From the NCBI RefSeq assembly GCF_026241515.1, contig NZ_JAPHPW010000010.1, positions 124,001 through 188,000 on the forward strand: a DNA stretch of 64,000 bases, given 5' to 3'. Shown here piece by piece: positions 1-9,920 of the stretch. Numbering within the stretch: position 1 is the stretch's first letter; every line of letters begins with the position of its first letter. Both the position numbers and the translations under genes were made by a program. Below the pieces are notes generated by a model, which did no database searches, had not been told where the DNA came from, and saw only the letters and a list, made by a program, of their open reading frames with translations. This DNA comes from Vibrio sp. 14G-20 (GTDB taxonomy: Bacteria; Pseudomonadota; Gammaproteobacteria; Enterobacterales; Vibrionaceae).

Positions 1-690
1 CTCGATAGAGTCTGCCACTGTGAATAAACGTTCGCCTGTTGATACCTCTTTTAGCAGGTCATTGATGTCTGCATTGCCAACTGCGTCGTAGATAAAGTCA
101 TCGTGTGTGTTTTGGAGTTGTTTGAGTGTTGGCTCAAAATGTGAGTCCTTCACTACAACCAAAGACGGCGTCAACGTTTCACTTGATGGAGACTCTTTTG
201 ATTCAGTTTGAGCTTTCACAAACTCTTCCTGACGTTCATTCTCAAACGCGATCAGCTGTTCTAGATTTCTTGGACGCCATTGTCCCTTTTTATACACCAC
301 TTGCTGGCTTACATAGTAATAAGCAGGCGCAGCGCGATAAGCGCGTGTTAGGTTGCTGTTTTGCGTTAGTCCAGTCGCGATCAGATCGATCTCGCCTTTC
401 TTTAACGCAGGGAATAGGCCGGATAAGCGGTAAGCGGGTTTGATCTCAAGCTTTACACCAAGCTCTTCTGCAAACTCACGAGCTAACTCGTAATCCAAAC
501 CAGCAGGGCCATCAGGACCAATATAATAAGAGAGTTGGTTATTCAAGGTACCGACACGAAGAACGCCGCGATCTCGTATCTGCTCAAGAACACTTTTAGG
601 TTCAGATTCAATCTGGCACCCAGTTAACCCAAACAGAGCGATAGCGAGCAGAAGAAATTTAGACGAAAAGATGAGCGTAAATTTAGGCAT
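1..690 (-). CDS. mltF: Membrane-bound lytic transglycosylase MltF, N-terminal part
   Basis: The first 230 codons are present and the gene runs off the left edge. The start is ATG at 690. A hydrophobic N-terminus ends in LTGC around residues 22-25, which looks like a lipobox, so this MltF may be lipid-anchored. A periplasmic solute-binding (SBP_bac_3-like) domain follows, beginning at a VLRVGTL stretch and including GPDGPAGLDYELA, as in MltF of other gamma-proteobacteria. The lytic transglycosylase domain that cleaves peptidoglycan glycan strands would lie outside the window. The gene is divergent from purL across a 329-nt spacer. The family assignment is from recognition of the sequence; the lipid anchor is inferred. 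Confidence 0.88.
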   Translation of the reverse strand, partial: MPKFTLIFSSKFLLLAIALFGLTGCQIESEPKSVLEQIRDRGVLRVGTLNNQLSYYIGPDGPAGLDYELAREFAEELGVKLEIKPAYRLSGLFPALKKGEIDLIATGLTQNSNLTRAYRAAPAYYYVSQQVVYKKGQWRPRNLEQLIAFENERQEEFVKAQTESKESPSSETLTPSLVVVKDSHFEPTLKQLQNTHDDFIYDAVGNADINDLLKEVSTGERLFTVADSIE

Positions 691-827
691 CAAAATGAAA
701 TCTCGAAAAGTGGAAGCCCCTTTATACCAAACCCCGCAAGGCTGGCAAAGCAGGTTTAATTAAACAGTTGTAAAAGTGGTGATAAATGCAGCAAAAGTAC
801 CATTTACGCAGAAAGATTAAAAAAATC

Positions 828-843
828 ACGCAAACGGTTGCTT
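828..843 (+). promoter_or_regulatory. PurR operator-like box upstream of purL
   Basis: The sequence ACGCAAACGGTTGCTT matches the enterobacterial PurR consensus (ACGCAAACGTTTTCGT) at 13 of 16 positions, including the central CAAACG. It lies about 30 bp upstream of the TATAAT of purL, overlapping or abutting the -35 region, as expected for purine-responsive repression. Binding is inferred from the match. Confidence 0.75.
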
Positions 844-849
844 TTGGTG

Positions 850-878
850 TTACGTCACAAAAAGAAATGCTTTATAAT
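850..878 (+). promoter_or_regulatory. purL promoter
   Basis: TATAAT at 873-878 is a consensus -10. The -35 17 bp upstream (TTACGT, 850-855) is poor, which suits a regulated promoter beside the PurR-like box. Transcription would begin near 885, giving a leader of about 135 nt. Confidence 0.6.
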
Positions 879-896
879 GCGCTCGCATTGAAGAGG

Positions 897-982
897 TGGA
901 ATCGGCATAGGTTTGGCAACCTTCGGGAATAGCTTCGAAGAAAACAGTTAGGTTGTTCCTATAACCCACTGAATTTATTCCA
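897..982 (+). ncRNA. Candidate structured leader RNA of purL
   Basis: The transcribed leader can fold into a closed multi-branch structure. The closing stem is TGGAAT (897-902) with ATTCCA (977-982). Hairpin AGGTT/AACCT (909-913 with 918-922) has a TGGC loop. Hairpin CAGT-GGTT (945-954) pairs with AACC-ACTG (963-971). A weaker CTTCG/CGAAG pair lies between. I do not recognise it as a known riboswitch class. The helices are visible by eye; function is inference. Confidence 0.35.
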
Positions 983-1019
983 ATACTACCTTAATCAACT
1001 GCATAAGAGACCTAAGCAC

Positions 1020-4000
1020 ATGAGAATTTTGCGTGGCTCCCCAGCTCTATCTGAGTTTCGTGTTAACAAGCTTTTAGAGCTTTGTCGTGAATTAAGCTTA
1101 CCTGTAACAGGTATTTACGCTGAGTTTGCCCACTTTGCTGATTTAACGGCAGACCTAGATGAGTCTGAAGTTGAGAAGCTAGAAAAGCTACTGACTTACG
1201 GTCCAACGATTGAAGAGCATGAACCTGAAGGTTTATTGCTGCTTGCAACGCCACGCCCGGGCACTATCTCGCCTTGGTCTTCAAAATCAACAGATATCGC
1301 ACACAACTGCGGACTGGCTAAAGTGTCACGTCTAGAGCGCGGTACTGCTTTCTACATTGAAACTTCTTCTGAACTTTCTGAGCTTCAACTTGTTGAGCTG
1401 AAAGCGATTCTACACGATCGTATGATGGAAGTGGTTTTCACTGACTTCGAATCGGCAGCGGCACTATTCAAAGTTGCTGAGCCAGCTCCTTATGCGGAAG
1501 TTGACCTATTAACTGGCGGACGTAAAGCGCTTGAAGAAGCAAACGTTACCCTAGGTCTTGCACTTGCAGAAGATGAGATTGATTACCTTCTTGAAAGCTT
1601 CACTGAAAAGCTAGGTCGTAACCCGACTGACATCGAGCTAATGATGTTTGCACAAGCGAACTCAGAGCACTGTCGTCACAAGATCTTTAACGCTGATTGG
1701 ACTATCGATGGCGTTAAGCAAGAAAAATCATTGTTCAAGATGATTAAGAACACCTTTGAAACAACACCAGAACACGTTCTGTCTGCTTATAAAGATAACG
1801 CAGCGGTAATGACAGGTTCTGAAGTCGGTCGTTTCTTCCCAGATCCAAAAACTCGCCAGTACAACTACCACCAAGAGAAAACACACATCTTGATGAAGGT
1901 TGAGACGCACAACCACCCAACGGCAATCTCTCCATGGCCGGGCGCATCAACAGGTTCAGGCGGTGAAATCCGTGATGAAGGCGCTACTGGTATTGGTGGC
2001 AAGCCGAAAGCTGGTCTGGTTGCGTTCTCTGTATCTAACCTTAAGATCCCGAACTTTGTTCAACCTTGGGAAACAGACTTTGGTAAGCCAAGCCGTATCG
2101 TTACTGCTCTGGATATCATGCTTGAAGGTCCTCTTGGTGGCGCAGCATTCAACAACGAATTTGGTCGTCCAAACCTACTAGGTTACTTCCGTACTTACGA
2201 AGAGAAAGTAGACTCTCACGCAGGTGAAGAAGTACGTGGTTACCACAAACCAATCATGCTAGCTGGTGGTCTTGGTAACATCCGTGATGAGCACGTTCAG
2301 AAGAAAGAGATCCCAGTAGGTGCAAGCCTAATCGTTCTTGGTGGTCCTGCGATGAACATCGGCCTTGGTGGCGGTGCGGCATCTTCAATGGATTCGGGTT
2401 CTTCTTCTGAAGATCTAGACTTTGCTTCTGTACAACGTGAAAACCCAGAAATGGAGCGTCGTTGTCAGGAAGTGATCGACCGTTGTTGGCAGCTTGGTGA
2501 TGCGAACCCAATCGCTTTCATCCACGATGTGGGCGCGGGCGGTATCTCTAATGCTCTTCCTGAGCTAGTAGACGATGGCGAGCGTGGCGGTATCTTTAAC
2601 CTACGTGATGTGCCAAACGATGAGCCGGGCATGAGCCCACTTGAGATCTGGTGTAACGAATCTCAAGAGCGTTACGTAATGGCGGTTGCTGACGAAGACA
2701 TGGCAACGTTCGACGCTATTTGTAAGCGTGAACGCGCGCCTTACGCAGTGGTTGGTAAAGCAACGGAAGAGCGTGAGCTTAAGCTTGAAGATTCACACTT
2801 CGACAACACGCCAATCGACATGCCAATGGACATCCTTTTAGGTAAAACACCTAAGATGCACCGTGACGCGAAAACGCTAAAAGCAAATAACCCAGCGATT
2901 GACCGTTCTGGTATCGAAATGCATGAAGCGGTTGACCGTGTTCTTCGCCTACCAACAGTCGCTGAGAAAACATTCCTTATCACTATCGGTGACCGCTCGG
3001 TAACAGGCCTTGTGGCTCGTGACCAAATGGTTGGCCCATGGCAGGTTCCTGTTGCTAACTGCGCAGTAACTGCAGCAAGTTACGACTCTTATCACGGTGA
3101 GGCGATGTCTCTTGGTGAGCGTACCCCAGTGGCACTACTAGACTTCGGAGCATCGGCTCGTCTAGCGGTTGGTGAAGCAATCACAAACATCGCTGCGACG
3201 AACATCGGCGATATCAAACACATTAAACTGTCGGCTAACTGGATGTCTCCAGCGGGTCACCCAGGTGAAGATGCAGGTCTTTACGAAGCGGTGAAAGCGG
3301 TCGGTGAAGAGCTGTGTCCAGCACTGGGTCTAACTATCCCTGTTGGTAAAGACTCAATGTCTATGAAGACTAAGTGGGAAGAGAACGGCGAGCAGAAAGA
3401 AGTAACTTCTCCGCTATCTCTTGTTATCACTGCATTTGCTCGTGTTGAAGATGTTCGTAAGACGATTACGCCTCAGCTTCGCACCCCGAATAACCTTGAA
3501 AGCTTAGGCGCTACAAGCCTAGTACTTATCGACCTAGGTAACGGCAAAAACCGTCTAGGTGCTACGGCACTAGCGCAAGTTTACAAGCAGCTTGGTGACA
3601 AGCCAGCAGACGTAGACAACGCAGCACAGCTAAAAGGTTTCTACGAAGGCGTTCAAGATCTTGTGGCTAACGACCAAGTTGTGGCTTACCACGATAAAGG
3701 CGATGGCGGTCTATTCGTAACGCTAGCTGAGATGGCGTTCGCAGGTCACTGTGGTGTTAATGTTGATATTGCGGCGCTAGGCGAAGATACGCTTGCAGCA
3801 CTCTTCAACGAAGAGCTAGGTGCGGTAATCCAAGTTCGCAACGACGACCTAGACACAGTACTTTCTACTCTTGCAGCAAACGGCCTAGAAGCATGTTCAC
3901 ACGTAATCGGTTCTGTTGAAGCATCTGATGAGCTAGTGATTAAGTCTGGCGAGTCTGTAGTGATTGAGCGTAATCGTACTGAACTACGTACTATTTGGGC

Positions 4001-4946
4001 TGAGACGACGCACAAGATGCAAGGTCTACGCGATAACCCAGTATGTGCAGACCAAGAGCACGAAGCGAAGAAAGATAACTCAGACCCGGGTCTAAACGTG
4101 AAACTAAGCTTCGACGTAAACGAAGATATTGCAGCGCCATTCATCAACGCTCCTATGATAAATAAGGGCGCTAAGCCTAAGATGGCAATTCTGCGTGAGC
4201 AGGGTGTTAACTCTCATGTTGAAATGGCGGCTGCATTTGACCGTGCAGGCTTCGAAGCTACAGATATTCACATGAGTGATATCCTGACGGGTCAGGCGGT
4301 ACTAGAAGAGTACAACGGCCTTGTGGCTTGTGGTGGCTTCTCTTACGGTGACGTACTAGGCGCTGGTGAAGGTTGGGCTAAGTCAGTTCTGTTTAACGAC
4401 TCTACGCGTGACCAATTTGAAAACTTCTTCAAGCGTGAAGATACGTTCTCTCTAGGTGTGTGTAACGGTTGTCAGATGCTGTCTAACTTACGTGAACTCA
4501 TCCCTGGTGCTGAATACTGGCCACGTTTCGTTCGCAACGAATCTGAGCGCTTTGAAGCACGTTTCAGCTTAGTTGAAGTTCAGAAGTCTGATTCTGTATT
4601 CTTCAACGGCATGGAAGGTTCTCGTATGCCAATCGCTGTTTCTCACGGTGAAGGCCGCGTAGAAGTACGTGATAACGACCACCTAAACGCGATTGAAAAT
4701 TCAGGTACGGTTGCTCTACGTTACGTTGATAACAACGGTAACCAAACGCAGCAATACCCGAATAACCCGAACGGTTCGCCAAACGCTATCACAGGTCTAA
4801 CAACGACCGATGGCCGCGTGACTATCATGATGCCGCACCCAGAGCGTGTATTCCGCACGGTTGCAAACTCTTGGTCTCCAGAAGGTTGGGGCGAGAATGG
4901 TGCTTGGATGCGCATGTTCCAAAACGCACGTAAGAATGTGGGTTAA
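1020..4946 (+). CDS. purL: Phosphoribosylformylglycinamidine synthase (FGAM synthase)
   Basis: PurL uses ATP and glutamine to convert FGAR to FGAM, the fourth step of de novo purine synthesis, in the cytoplasm. At 1308 residues it is the large single-chain gamma-proteobacterial form (E. coli about 1295). The N-terminus [11 protein letters not shown] aligns with E. coli and fixes the ATG start. The order is N-terminal PurS-like domain, linker, duplicated AIRS-type synthase domains (for example VETHNHPTA and GGGAASSM), and a C-terminal class I glutamine amidotransferase with nucleophile Cys1148 in GVCNGCQ and a closing PHPE motif that carries the triad His and Glu. It is a single-gene unit with its own PurR-like box and terminator. 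Confidence 0.98.
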   Translation: MRILRGSPALSEFRVNKLLELCRELSLPVTGIYAEFAHFADLTADLDESEVEKLEKLLTYGPTIEEHEPEGLLLLATPRPGTISPWSSKSTDIAHNCGLAKVSRLERGTAFYIETSSELSELQLVELKAILHDRMMEVVFTDFESAAALFKVAEPAPYAEVDLLTGGRKALEEANVTLGLALAEDEIDYLLESFTEKLGRNPTDIELMMFAQANSEHCRHKIFNADWTIDGVKQEKSLFKMIKNTFETTPEHVLSAYKDNAAVMTGSEVGRFFPDPKTRQYNYHQEKTHILMKVETHNHPTAISPWPGASTGSGGEIRDEGATGIGGKPKAGLVAFSVSNLKIPNFVQPWETDFGKPSRIVTALDIMLEGPLGGAAFNNEFGRPNLLGYFRTYEEKVDSHAGEEVRGYHKPIMLAGGLGNIRDEHVQKKEIPVGASLIVLGGPAMNIGLGGGAASSMDSGSSSEDLDFASVQRENPEMERRCQEVIDRCWQLGDANPIAFIHDVGAGGISNALPELVDDGERGGIFNLRDVPNDEPGMSPLEIWCNESQERYVMAVADEDMATFDAICKRERAPYAVVGKATEERELKLEDSHFDNTPIDMPMDILLGKTPKMHRDAKTLKANNPAIDRSGIEMHEAVDRVLRLPTVAEKTFLITIGDRSVTGLVARDQMVGPWQVPVANCAVTAASYDSYHGEAMSLGERTPVALLDFGASARLAVGEAITNIAATNIGDIKHIKLSANWMSPAGHPGEDAGLYEAVKAVGEELCPALGLTIPVGKDSMSMKTKWEENGEQKEVTSPLSLVITAFARVEDVRKTITPQLRTPNNLESLGATSLVLIDLGNGKNRLGATALAQVYKQLGDKPADVDNAAQLKGFYEGVQDLVANDQVVAYHDKGDGGLFVTLAEMAFAGHCGVNVDIAALGEDTLAALFNEELGAVIQVRNDDLDTVLSTLAANGLEACSHVIGSVEASDELVIKSGESVVIERNRTELRTIWAETTHKMQGLRDNPVCADQEHEAKKDNSDPGLNVKLSFDVNEDIAAPFINAPMINKGAKPKMAILREQGVNSHVEMAAAFDRAGFEATDIHMSDILTGQAVLEEYNGLVACGGFSYGDVLGAGEGWAKSVLFNDSTRDQFENFFKREDTFSLGVCNGCQMLSNLRELIPGAEYWPRFVRNESERFEARFSLVEVQKSDSVFFNGMEGSRMPIAVSHGEGRVEVRDNDHLNAIENSGTVALRYVDNNGNQTQQYPNNPNGSPNAITGLTTTDGRVTIMMPHPERVFRTVANSWSPEGWGENGAWMRMFQNARKNVG

Positions 4947-4994
4947 TCACTTTCTTACTGGCCGCATTAATCTAGGCTAGGTTAAGCAAAAATG

Positions 4995-5026
4995 AAAAGC
5001 GCAGATCGAAAGGTCTGCGCTTTTTT
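4995..5026 (+). terminator. Rho-independent terminator of purL
   Basis: An 11-bp stem, AAAAGCGCAGA (4995-5005) with TCTGCGCTTTT (5014-5024), has an 8-nt loop and runs into a T tract. It lies about 50 nt after the purL stop. Confidence 0.9.
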
Positions 5027-5210
5027 ATTACACAAATTTTAGGATCCAACGCGAAACAAATTAGGTTTGCAGTTTGCTGTTCTAAAAATCTCCACTACGC
5101 TAAATGTTATGGAATCAATTTGTTAGACGAATAATTCTTGCACTCGAGCAAGGAAAGCTTCGTTCGGCTATGCAAAAACTGAATCAATCATCGTGGCATA
5201 AGAGGGATCT

Positions 5211-5744
5211 ATGAAAACAACAATTACAAAAGCCGTTGCAGTGGCAGCGATTGTCATGTCGTTAGCTGGGTGTGTAGGTAGTAACGCGGTTACTGGGAAA
5301 TTAATGAAGTTCAACGTCGAGGTAGTGGATAACCGTTACGCTCGTGCGGGCGTCAACTTCTTGCTTGCTCCGGTTTACGCACTTACCACCGCAGCCGATT
5401 ACATTGTCTTTAACTCAATCGAATTCTGGGCGGGTAAAAACCCACTCACAGGCGCACCTCACATCTTTGATAGCAAAGTCGATACCATGATTGATGTGAA
5501 CGACAGCCTTGATGATTCACTAAAAGAAGCCCCACTTGGTTTCAATAATCGTCAGATCGAATGGGGTGAGATGCAGCAGATCGATGAGAACACGATCCGC
5601 ATGGACATCACCTACAACGATGGCCAAAAAGCCGTTCTTACGGGTGTTCGTGATGGCGACAAGGTCAGCTATTACATGGATGGTACGTTGGTGTCAGAAA
5701 CCTCTATTCAAGCGCTTGAGCAGCTAGCCGCAGAGAAAGCGTAA
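5211..5744 (+). CDS. DUF3332-type lipoprotein
   Basis: A 177-residue predicted lipoprotein of unknown function. The signal peptide MKTTITKAVAVAAIVMSL ends in a lipobox LAGC with the lipidated Cys at residue 21. The body has a hydrophobic stretch around residues 47-60 (NFLLAPVYALTTAAD), then a soluble beta-rich part. I recognise it as the DUF3332 family found in Vibrio and relatives; no biochemical role is known to me. AGAGGGA seven bases before the ATG is a good ribosome binding site. It stands alone between purL and the convergent dapD. Confidence 0.8.
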   Translation: MKTTITKAVAVAAIVMSLAGCVGSNAVTGKLMKFNVEVVDNRYARAGVNFLLAPVYALTTAADYIVFNSIEFWAGKNPLTGAPHIFDSKVDTMIDVNDSLDDSLKEAPLGFNNRQIEWGEMQQIDENTIRMDITYNDGQKAVLTGVRDGDKVSYYMDGTLVSETSIQALEQLAAEKA

Positions 5745-5772
5745 CCCTTTCCGTTCTCGACAGATAAAAGAA

Positions 5773-5800
5773 AAGCCGCTGGATTTAACCCCAGCGGCTT
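5773..5800. terminator. Bidirectional terminator between the DUF3332 gene and dapD
   Basis: A 10-bp perfect stem, AAGCCGCTGG (5773-5782) with CCAGCGGCTT (5791-5800), sits between two convergent genes. The T tracts on either side are modest. Confidence 0.75.
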
Positions 5801-5808
5801 CGTATTTT

Positions 5809-5862
5809 CTAGCATCTAGCATCTAGCATCTAGCATCTAGCATCTAGCATCTAGCATCTAGC
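5809..5862. repeat. Tandem heptamer array (CTAGCAT)n
   Basis: Seven perfect copies of CTAGCAT plus a partial CTAGC, 54 bp with no mismatch. It starts 8 bp after the terminator hairpin and ends 7 bp before the dapD stop codon. Perfect short repeats like this change copy number by slippage. It is intergenic, so length changes would not alter a protein, but it lies in the transcribed 3' end of dapD. Confidence 0.97.
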
Positions 5863-5869
5863 GCTTAGA

Positions 5870-6901
5870 TTAGTTGTTGCTGTGTAGCTCGCTGTTTAGT
5901 TCTACAGCAGACTTGTTCGCAAGACATTCAATTTGGCCAGTAATCGAGTTACGACGGAATAGAAGATCAGAAACACCAGCTAGGTCACGAGCTTTAATGA
6001 TTTCTACTTCGTTGCCTTCTTTATCTAACATGCGAACCTTAGTACCTGCTGTCACATAAAGACCAGACTCAACCGTACAACGGTCGCCCATTGGGAAGCC
6101 AAGACCAGCGTTTGCGCCTAGTAGGCAGTTTTCGCCGATAGAGATAACCATAGTACCGCCACCAGACAGAGTACCCATGATAGAAGCGCCGCCGCCGATG
6201 TCAGAACCGTTACCCACTACAACACCCGCAGAGATACGACCTTCAACCATGCTTACGCCAGTAGTACCTGCATTGAAGTTGATGAAACCTTCGTGCATTA
6301 CTGTTGTGCCTTCACCCACATGTGCGCCAAGACGAACACGAGAAGTATCAGCAATACGAATACCTGTTGGTACCACGTAATCCACCATTTTAGGGAACTT
6401 GTCTACGCAATCTACAGATAGAGCGCGACCAGCTAGGCGAGCTTCGATTTGACGCTCAGCCAGTTCAGGAAGATCGATTGGACCTTCATTAGTCCATGCG
6501 ATGTTGTGCAGTAGACCGAAGATGCCGTCTAGTACCGTACCGTGTGGCTGTACTAGGCGGTTAGAGATAAGTTGTAGCTTTAGGAAGCCTTCAGCAACAG
6601 ATGCTGGCTTCTCGTCAGTCGCAAGAACAACAAGAACAAGTGGTTGCTCAGACGCTGCCGCTTTTTCTGCGAAAGATGCGTTAGCTGCATCGTCATTTGC
6701 TGCGAATGCTTTCGCCAGTTCTGCGCTTTGTGCTGCAGAGATTTCGATAGCTTGGTTGCCTTCAGTGTAACCTGCGACTTCACCAACAGCCGCTACTAGA
6801 GCGTCGCTTGGGTTTAGAAGTGGGTTAGGGAAGAACGCTTCAATGATTTTATTGTCGCGATTTTTGGTTGCCGTACCGAAGGCTAGTGAAAAGTAAGCCA
6901 T
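5870..6901 (-). CDS. dapD: Tetrahydrodipicolinate N-succinyltransferase
   Basis: DapD transfers succinyl from succinyl-CoA to tetrahydrodipicolinate in the succinylase branch of lysine and meso-diaminopimelate synthesis, so it feeds both protein and peptidoglycan. At 343 residues it is the long DapD form seen in Vibrio and Pseudomonas, unlike the 274-residue E. coli enzyme. The middle and C-terminal parts carry the hexapeptide-repeat left-handed beta helix (for example VRLGAHVGEGTTVMHEGF and ISIGENCLLGANAGLG). ATG at 6901 gives the expected N-terminus MAYFSLAFGTATKN. It is monocistronic as far as can be seen, with the heptamer array at its 3' end. Confidence 0.96.
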   Translation of the reverse strand: MAYFSLAFGTATKNRDNKIIEAFFPNPLLNPSDALVAAVGEVAGYTEGNQAIEISAAQSAELAKAFAANDDAANASFAEKAAASEQPLVLVVLATDEKPASVAEGFLKLQLISNRLVQPHGTVLDGIFGLLHNIAWTNEGPIDLPELAERQIEARLAGRALSVDCVDKFPKMVDYVVPTGIRIADTSRVRLGAHVGEGTTVMHEGFINFNAGTTGVSMVEGRISAGVVVGNGSDIGGGASIMGTLSGGGTMVISIGENCLLGANAGLGFPMGDRCTVESGLYVTAGTKVRMLDKEGNEVEIIKARDLAGVSDLLFRRNSITGQIECLANKSAVELNSELHSNN

Positions 6902-7405
6902 GTTGAATCTCCATGTGTTGAGTCTTGATTTTGCTATTCAATAACAACGGCTCGAATAACAAGCGCTGCCGTTAGCAAAGTTAATTTAATTGCGTTCATC
7001 ATAAAGAGAGCGCCCCCGTTATGAAAGGGCGTATCGGGATAAAGTCTGTAAAATGATATTGCTTGTCTTTTTAGCGATAGTTTTCATTATCCGGATATTA
7101 CTCTTAGCGCTTAATGTTTCGCTGATTGGTTGAGTTGCGCCGCGCAGCTTCATTTTCATTTCCGATACTGCTCTATAGCTGCCCCTCTTGTTCTCCGTAT
7201 CAATAGAGTCAGTCACACTTCCTTTATAAATCCATGTTTATTATCACAATTAATCGAGTTCTGTTGATTTATCGTTTGTGCTTACAGTCCGAGTAAATAC
7301 TCAAGTTTTCAGCTGTGTAATTAAGAGAACGATCACTAAAACCCTTCAATATATAAGTATATTTCCAGCCATAACGACATTAAAACGATTAATAAAGGAT
7401 CTTCT
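6902..7405. other. Intergenic region between dapD and ushA
   Basis: 504 bp that should hold the divergent dapD and ushA promoters. I see no convincing protein gene. A hairpin GCGCCC...GGGCGT (about 7010-7031) is visible without a clear T tract. The segment near 7240-7400 is AT-rich and probably carries the ushA promoter, with AAAGGA ahead of its ATG. Confidence 0.5.
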
Positions 7406-9103
7406 ATGAATTTTACTAAGTCTTTACTGGTGCTTTCTATCGGCGTAGCGATGGTTGGCTGTGGCTCGGACAATGATACGACAGTGACATGTGACACAGC
7501 TGCTTCTTGTACCAAGTTTACTGTGTTACATACCAACGATAATCACGGTCGTTTTTGGGAGAACAGTAAGGGTGAGTACGGAATGGCGGCTCGCAAGACT
7601 TTGATCGATAGCATTCGTGCAGAAGTCACCCAAAACGGTGGTGAGACGATACTATTGTCTGGTGGTGATATTAACACCGGTGTGCCTGAGTCTGACATGC
7701 AGGATGCGGTTCCCGATTTTGTTGGTATGAACCTTCTTGGTTACGACGCGATGGCATTAGGTAACCATGAATTCGACAACACCTTGGATGTGCTTGAGAT
7801 GCAATCTGAGCTAGCTGACTTTCCGATGCTTGCGGCGAATATTTATATCAAAGATGGAGACACAGTTACTGATGAACGCCTTTTCTCTCCATATAAAGTA
7901 TTCACCATCAATGGCTTAAAAGTTGCTGTTATTGGCCTGACAACTAAAGATACGGCGAAATTAGTTAACCCTGACAATGTCGCGACGATTCACTTTGCCG
8001 ACCCACAAGTCGAAATCAAAAAAGCCATAAAAGAGATCGAGGCCAATGAAACGGTTGACCTGATTTTTGCTACCACTCATATGGGGCATTACGCTAATGG
8101 TCAACACGGCAGTGAAGCGCCTGGTGATGTGCTACTAGCACGCTCTCTGGAAGAAGGTCAGCTAGATGCGATTATTGGCGGGCACTCTCAAAATCCGGTT
8201 TGTATGGAAGGTAACGAATATGCTGATTTCAACCCAGGAGATGATTGTAAGCCGGATCAGCAAAACGGTACCTACATCATGCAAGCTCACGAGTGGGGTA
8301 AGTATGTAGGTCGAGCTGACTTTGAGTTTTACGATGGTAAATTGCATTTAGCGAAATATGCTCTGGTCCCTGTGAACTTAAAAGAGAAGGATGAAAATGG
8401 TGATTATCAGTTTATCCAAACTGAGATTGAACCTGACTCAACAGTGATTGCGACGCTTTCTGCGTATCAACAACAAGGCCAAGAGTTGCTTGATGAAGTG
8501 ATCTCAAATACAGATGTGAAGCTTGAAGGTGATCGTAATGTGGTTCGCTCTGAACAGACTAACCTTGGTCACTTATTAGGCCATGCTTACCGAACTTACG
8601 ACTTAGTGAATGCTGATTTCGGTGTGATGAATTCTGGTGGTGTCCGTGATTCGATTCAAATGGGGGATGTGACGTATCGTGATGTGTTGACGGTTCAACC
8701 TTTTGGTAATTTCGTAACTAAAGCTACGATGACAGGGGCTGAGGTGAAAGCGTATTTAGATGTAGTGGCGACGATGACGGCGGGTTCAGGCGCTTATGCT
8801 CAACTCGACAACATCAGCTTAACCGTCGACTGTGATTTGAGTGATGTGACCATTCGAGATATCAATGGCAAAGGTTTTGACTTGGCAGATACTTACACCT
8901 TCTCTGTGATCAGTTTCAGCGCAGCTGGTGGTGATGACTATCCTGTCATTGATGTTGAATCGACTCAAATGACAGACGCATCCGTATTACGAGAGTTTTT
9001 TGTCAAGAACCCGGATGTAACCGCTGCAAATTACGCTCCCGTGGATGGTGACCTAATTTATATGAGCAAAGGCGTGGAAGTGAAGGGTTGTCCTGCGAAC
9101 TGA
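7406..9103 (+). CDS. ushA: UDP-sugar hydrolase / 5'-nucleotidase
   Basis: A cell-envelope enzyme that hydrolyses nucleotides and UDP-sugars so the nucleoside, phosphate and sugar can be taken up. The 565 residues follow E. coli UshA almost motif by motif. The N-terminal metallophosphatase has TNDNHGRFW (metal ligands Asp45 and His47), SGGDINTGVPESD, GNHEFDN (around residues 119-125) and GGHSQNPVC. The C-terminal nucleotide-binding domain has FSAAGGDDYP. Unlike periplasmic E. coli UshA, the signal peptide ends in MVGC with Cys19, so it is probably a lipoprotein, as in other vibrio 5'-nucleotidases (NutA). It is a single gene ending at a strong hairpin. Confidence 0.92.
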   Translation: MNFTKSLLVLSIGVAMVGCGSDNDTTVTCDTAASCTKFTVLHTNDNHGRFWENSKGEYGMAARKTLIDSIRAEVTQNGGETILLSGGDINTGVPESDMQDAVPDFVGMNLLGYDAMALGNHEFDNTLDVLEMQSELADFPMLAANIYIKDGDTVTDERLFSPYKVFTINGLKVAVIGLTTKDTAKLVNPDNVATIHFADPQVEIKKAIKEIEANETVDLIFATTHMGHYANGQHGSEAPGDVLLARSLEEGQLDAIIGGHSQNPVCMEGNEYADFNPGDDCKPDQQNGTYIMQAHEWGKYVGRADFEFYDGKLHLAKYALVPVNLKEKDENGDYQFIQTEIEPDSTVIATLSAYQQQGQELLDEVISNTDVKLEGDRNVVRSEQTNLGHLLGHAYRTYDLVNADFGVMNSGGVRDSIQMGDVTYRDVLTVQPFGNFVTKATMTGAEVKAYLDVVATMTAGSGAYAQLDNISLTVDCDLSDVTIRDINGKGFDLADTYTFSVISFSAAGGDDYPVIDVESTQMTDASVLREFFVKNPDVTAANYAPVDGDLIYMSKGVEVKGCPAN

Positions 9104-9124
9104 TTTTCAATTAAACAGTAAAAG

Positions 9125-9154
9125 AAAATAGCCAGCGAATCGCTGGCTATTTTT
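9125..9154. terminator. Bidirectional terminator between ushA and the marC-like gene
   Basis: A long hairpin with AAAATAGCCAG on the left arm and CTGGCTATTTT on the right. It has A and T tracts on both sides and lies between convergent genes. Confidence 0.88.
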
Positions 9155-9179
9155 GTATGAGATTTAGTGGAACTAGACG

Positions 9180-9821
9180 CTAGATAAACAGTGCCTTATA
9201 AGCTTGCTCAATCCCTTCAATTAACATCTGCATACCGATAACTGCGAGTATCAAACCCATCATTCGAGTAATCACATTCAGTGCGCTTGGCCCTACGGCT
9301 TTCACGAAGCGTTCGCCGAATACAAACAACACATAGGTTAAGGTACACAGTAGACCAAAGGCTACGATGGTAATGATTGTTTCGTAAATTCCTTCTGTGC
9401 TGGCGAAGTTCATCGCGGTGGCTATGGTGCCTGGGCCTGCCAGTATTGGCATGGCTAGAGGTGATACTGCGATGCTTAGCGCTGCGTCTCGTTGAGCGTC
9501 TGAGTTGACTTTCTCTTTCGCTTTAGCGTGTGTTGAGTCGCCTTGTAGCATGTGAAAGCCAATCAAAAAGACCAGAATACCGCCTGTGATGCGCAGGGCA
9601 TACAGTGTGATACCAAAGAGATCAAAGATCAGTTTGCCAGAGAGCGCAAAAGTACTGACGATGACGAATGCGATAAACACTGAACGGAAGGCGATGGATT
9701 TGACCGTTTCCCTATCGTTATCACCGGTTAATCCAAGAAAGATCGGGGTATTGGCGATTGGGTTCATGATGGCAAAAAAGCCCATGAACACGGTAATGGT
9801 ATGAATGATGAGCTCTTTCAT
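9180..9821 (-). CDS. MarC/YhgN-family inner-membrane protein
   Basis: A 213-residue integral membrane protein of the MarC family (NAAT-like fold), whose members' transport function is unsettled. About six hydrophobic segments are visible. Family-typical features include GFFAIMNPIANTPIF near the N-terminus and SPLAMPILAGPGTIATAM in the middle. I place the start at ATG 9821 (MKELIIHT) because AGGA lies six bases upstream; an ATG 11 codons earlier lacks a ribosome binding site and the extension is not hydrophobic. It is convergent with ushA. MarC was once linked to multiple antibiotic resistance in E. coli, a link later withdrawn, so no resistance role is claimed. Confidence 0.85.
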   Translation of the reverse strand: MKELIIHTITVFMGFFAIMNPIANTPIFLGLTGDNDRETVKSIAFRSVFIAFVIVSTFALSGKLIFDLFGITLYALRITGGILVFLIGFHMLQGDSTHAKAKEKVNSDAQRDAALSIAVSPLAMPILAGPGTIATAMNFASTEGIYETIITIVAFGLLCTLTYVLFVFGERFVKAVGPSALNVITRMMGLILAVIGMQMLIEGIEQAYKALFI

Positions 9822-9920
9822 ATTATTCCTTTGAAAAGATGCAGTTAAATACAAATGGTTTGTGTATTTAATCTTAGATACAAATAATTATTAGAAATAG
9901 ATAGTAGAGCAAGTGTGAAT

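Larger units (their letters stand above)
691..1019. other. mltF/purL divergent intergenic region
   Basis: This gene-free stretch holds the PurR-like box, a TATAAT -10 and the long purL 5' untranslated leader, all described separately. I see no open reading frame of note in it. The mltF promoter must lie in the left part, but I could not assign its elements. Confidence 0.6.

Noticed and set aside
126..443. 105-codon plus-strand open reading frame
   Set aside because: It is the antisense shadow of mltF, whose sequence is recognisable throughout this stretch.
7019..7216. 65-codon minus-strand ORF upstream of ushA
   Set aside because: No ribosome binding site, low-complexity basic sequence and no family resemblance.
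9180..9821. Antibiotic-resistance role for the MarC-family protein
   Set aside because: The historical link of MarC with multidrug resistance was not upheld, and nothing in the sequence suggests it.
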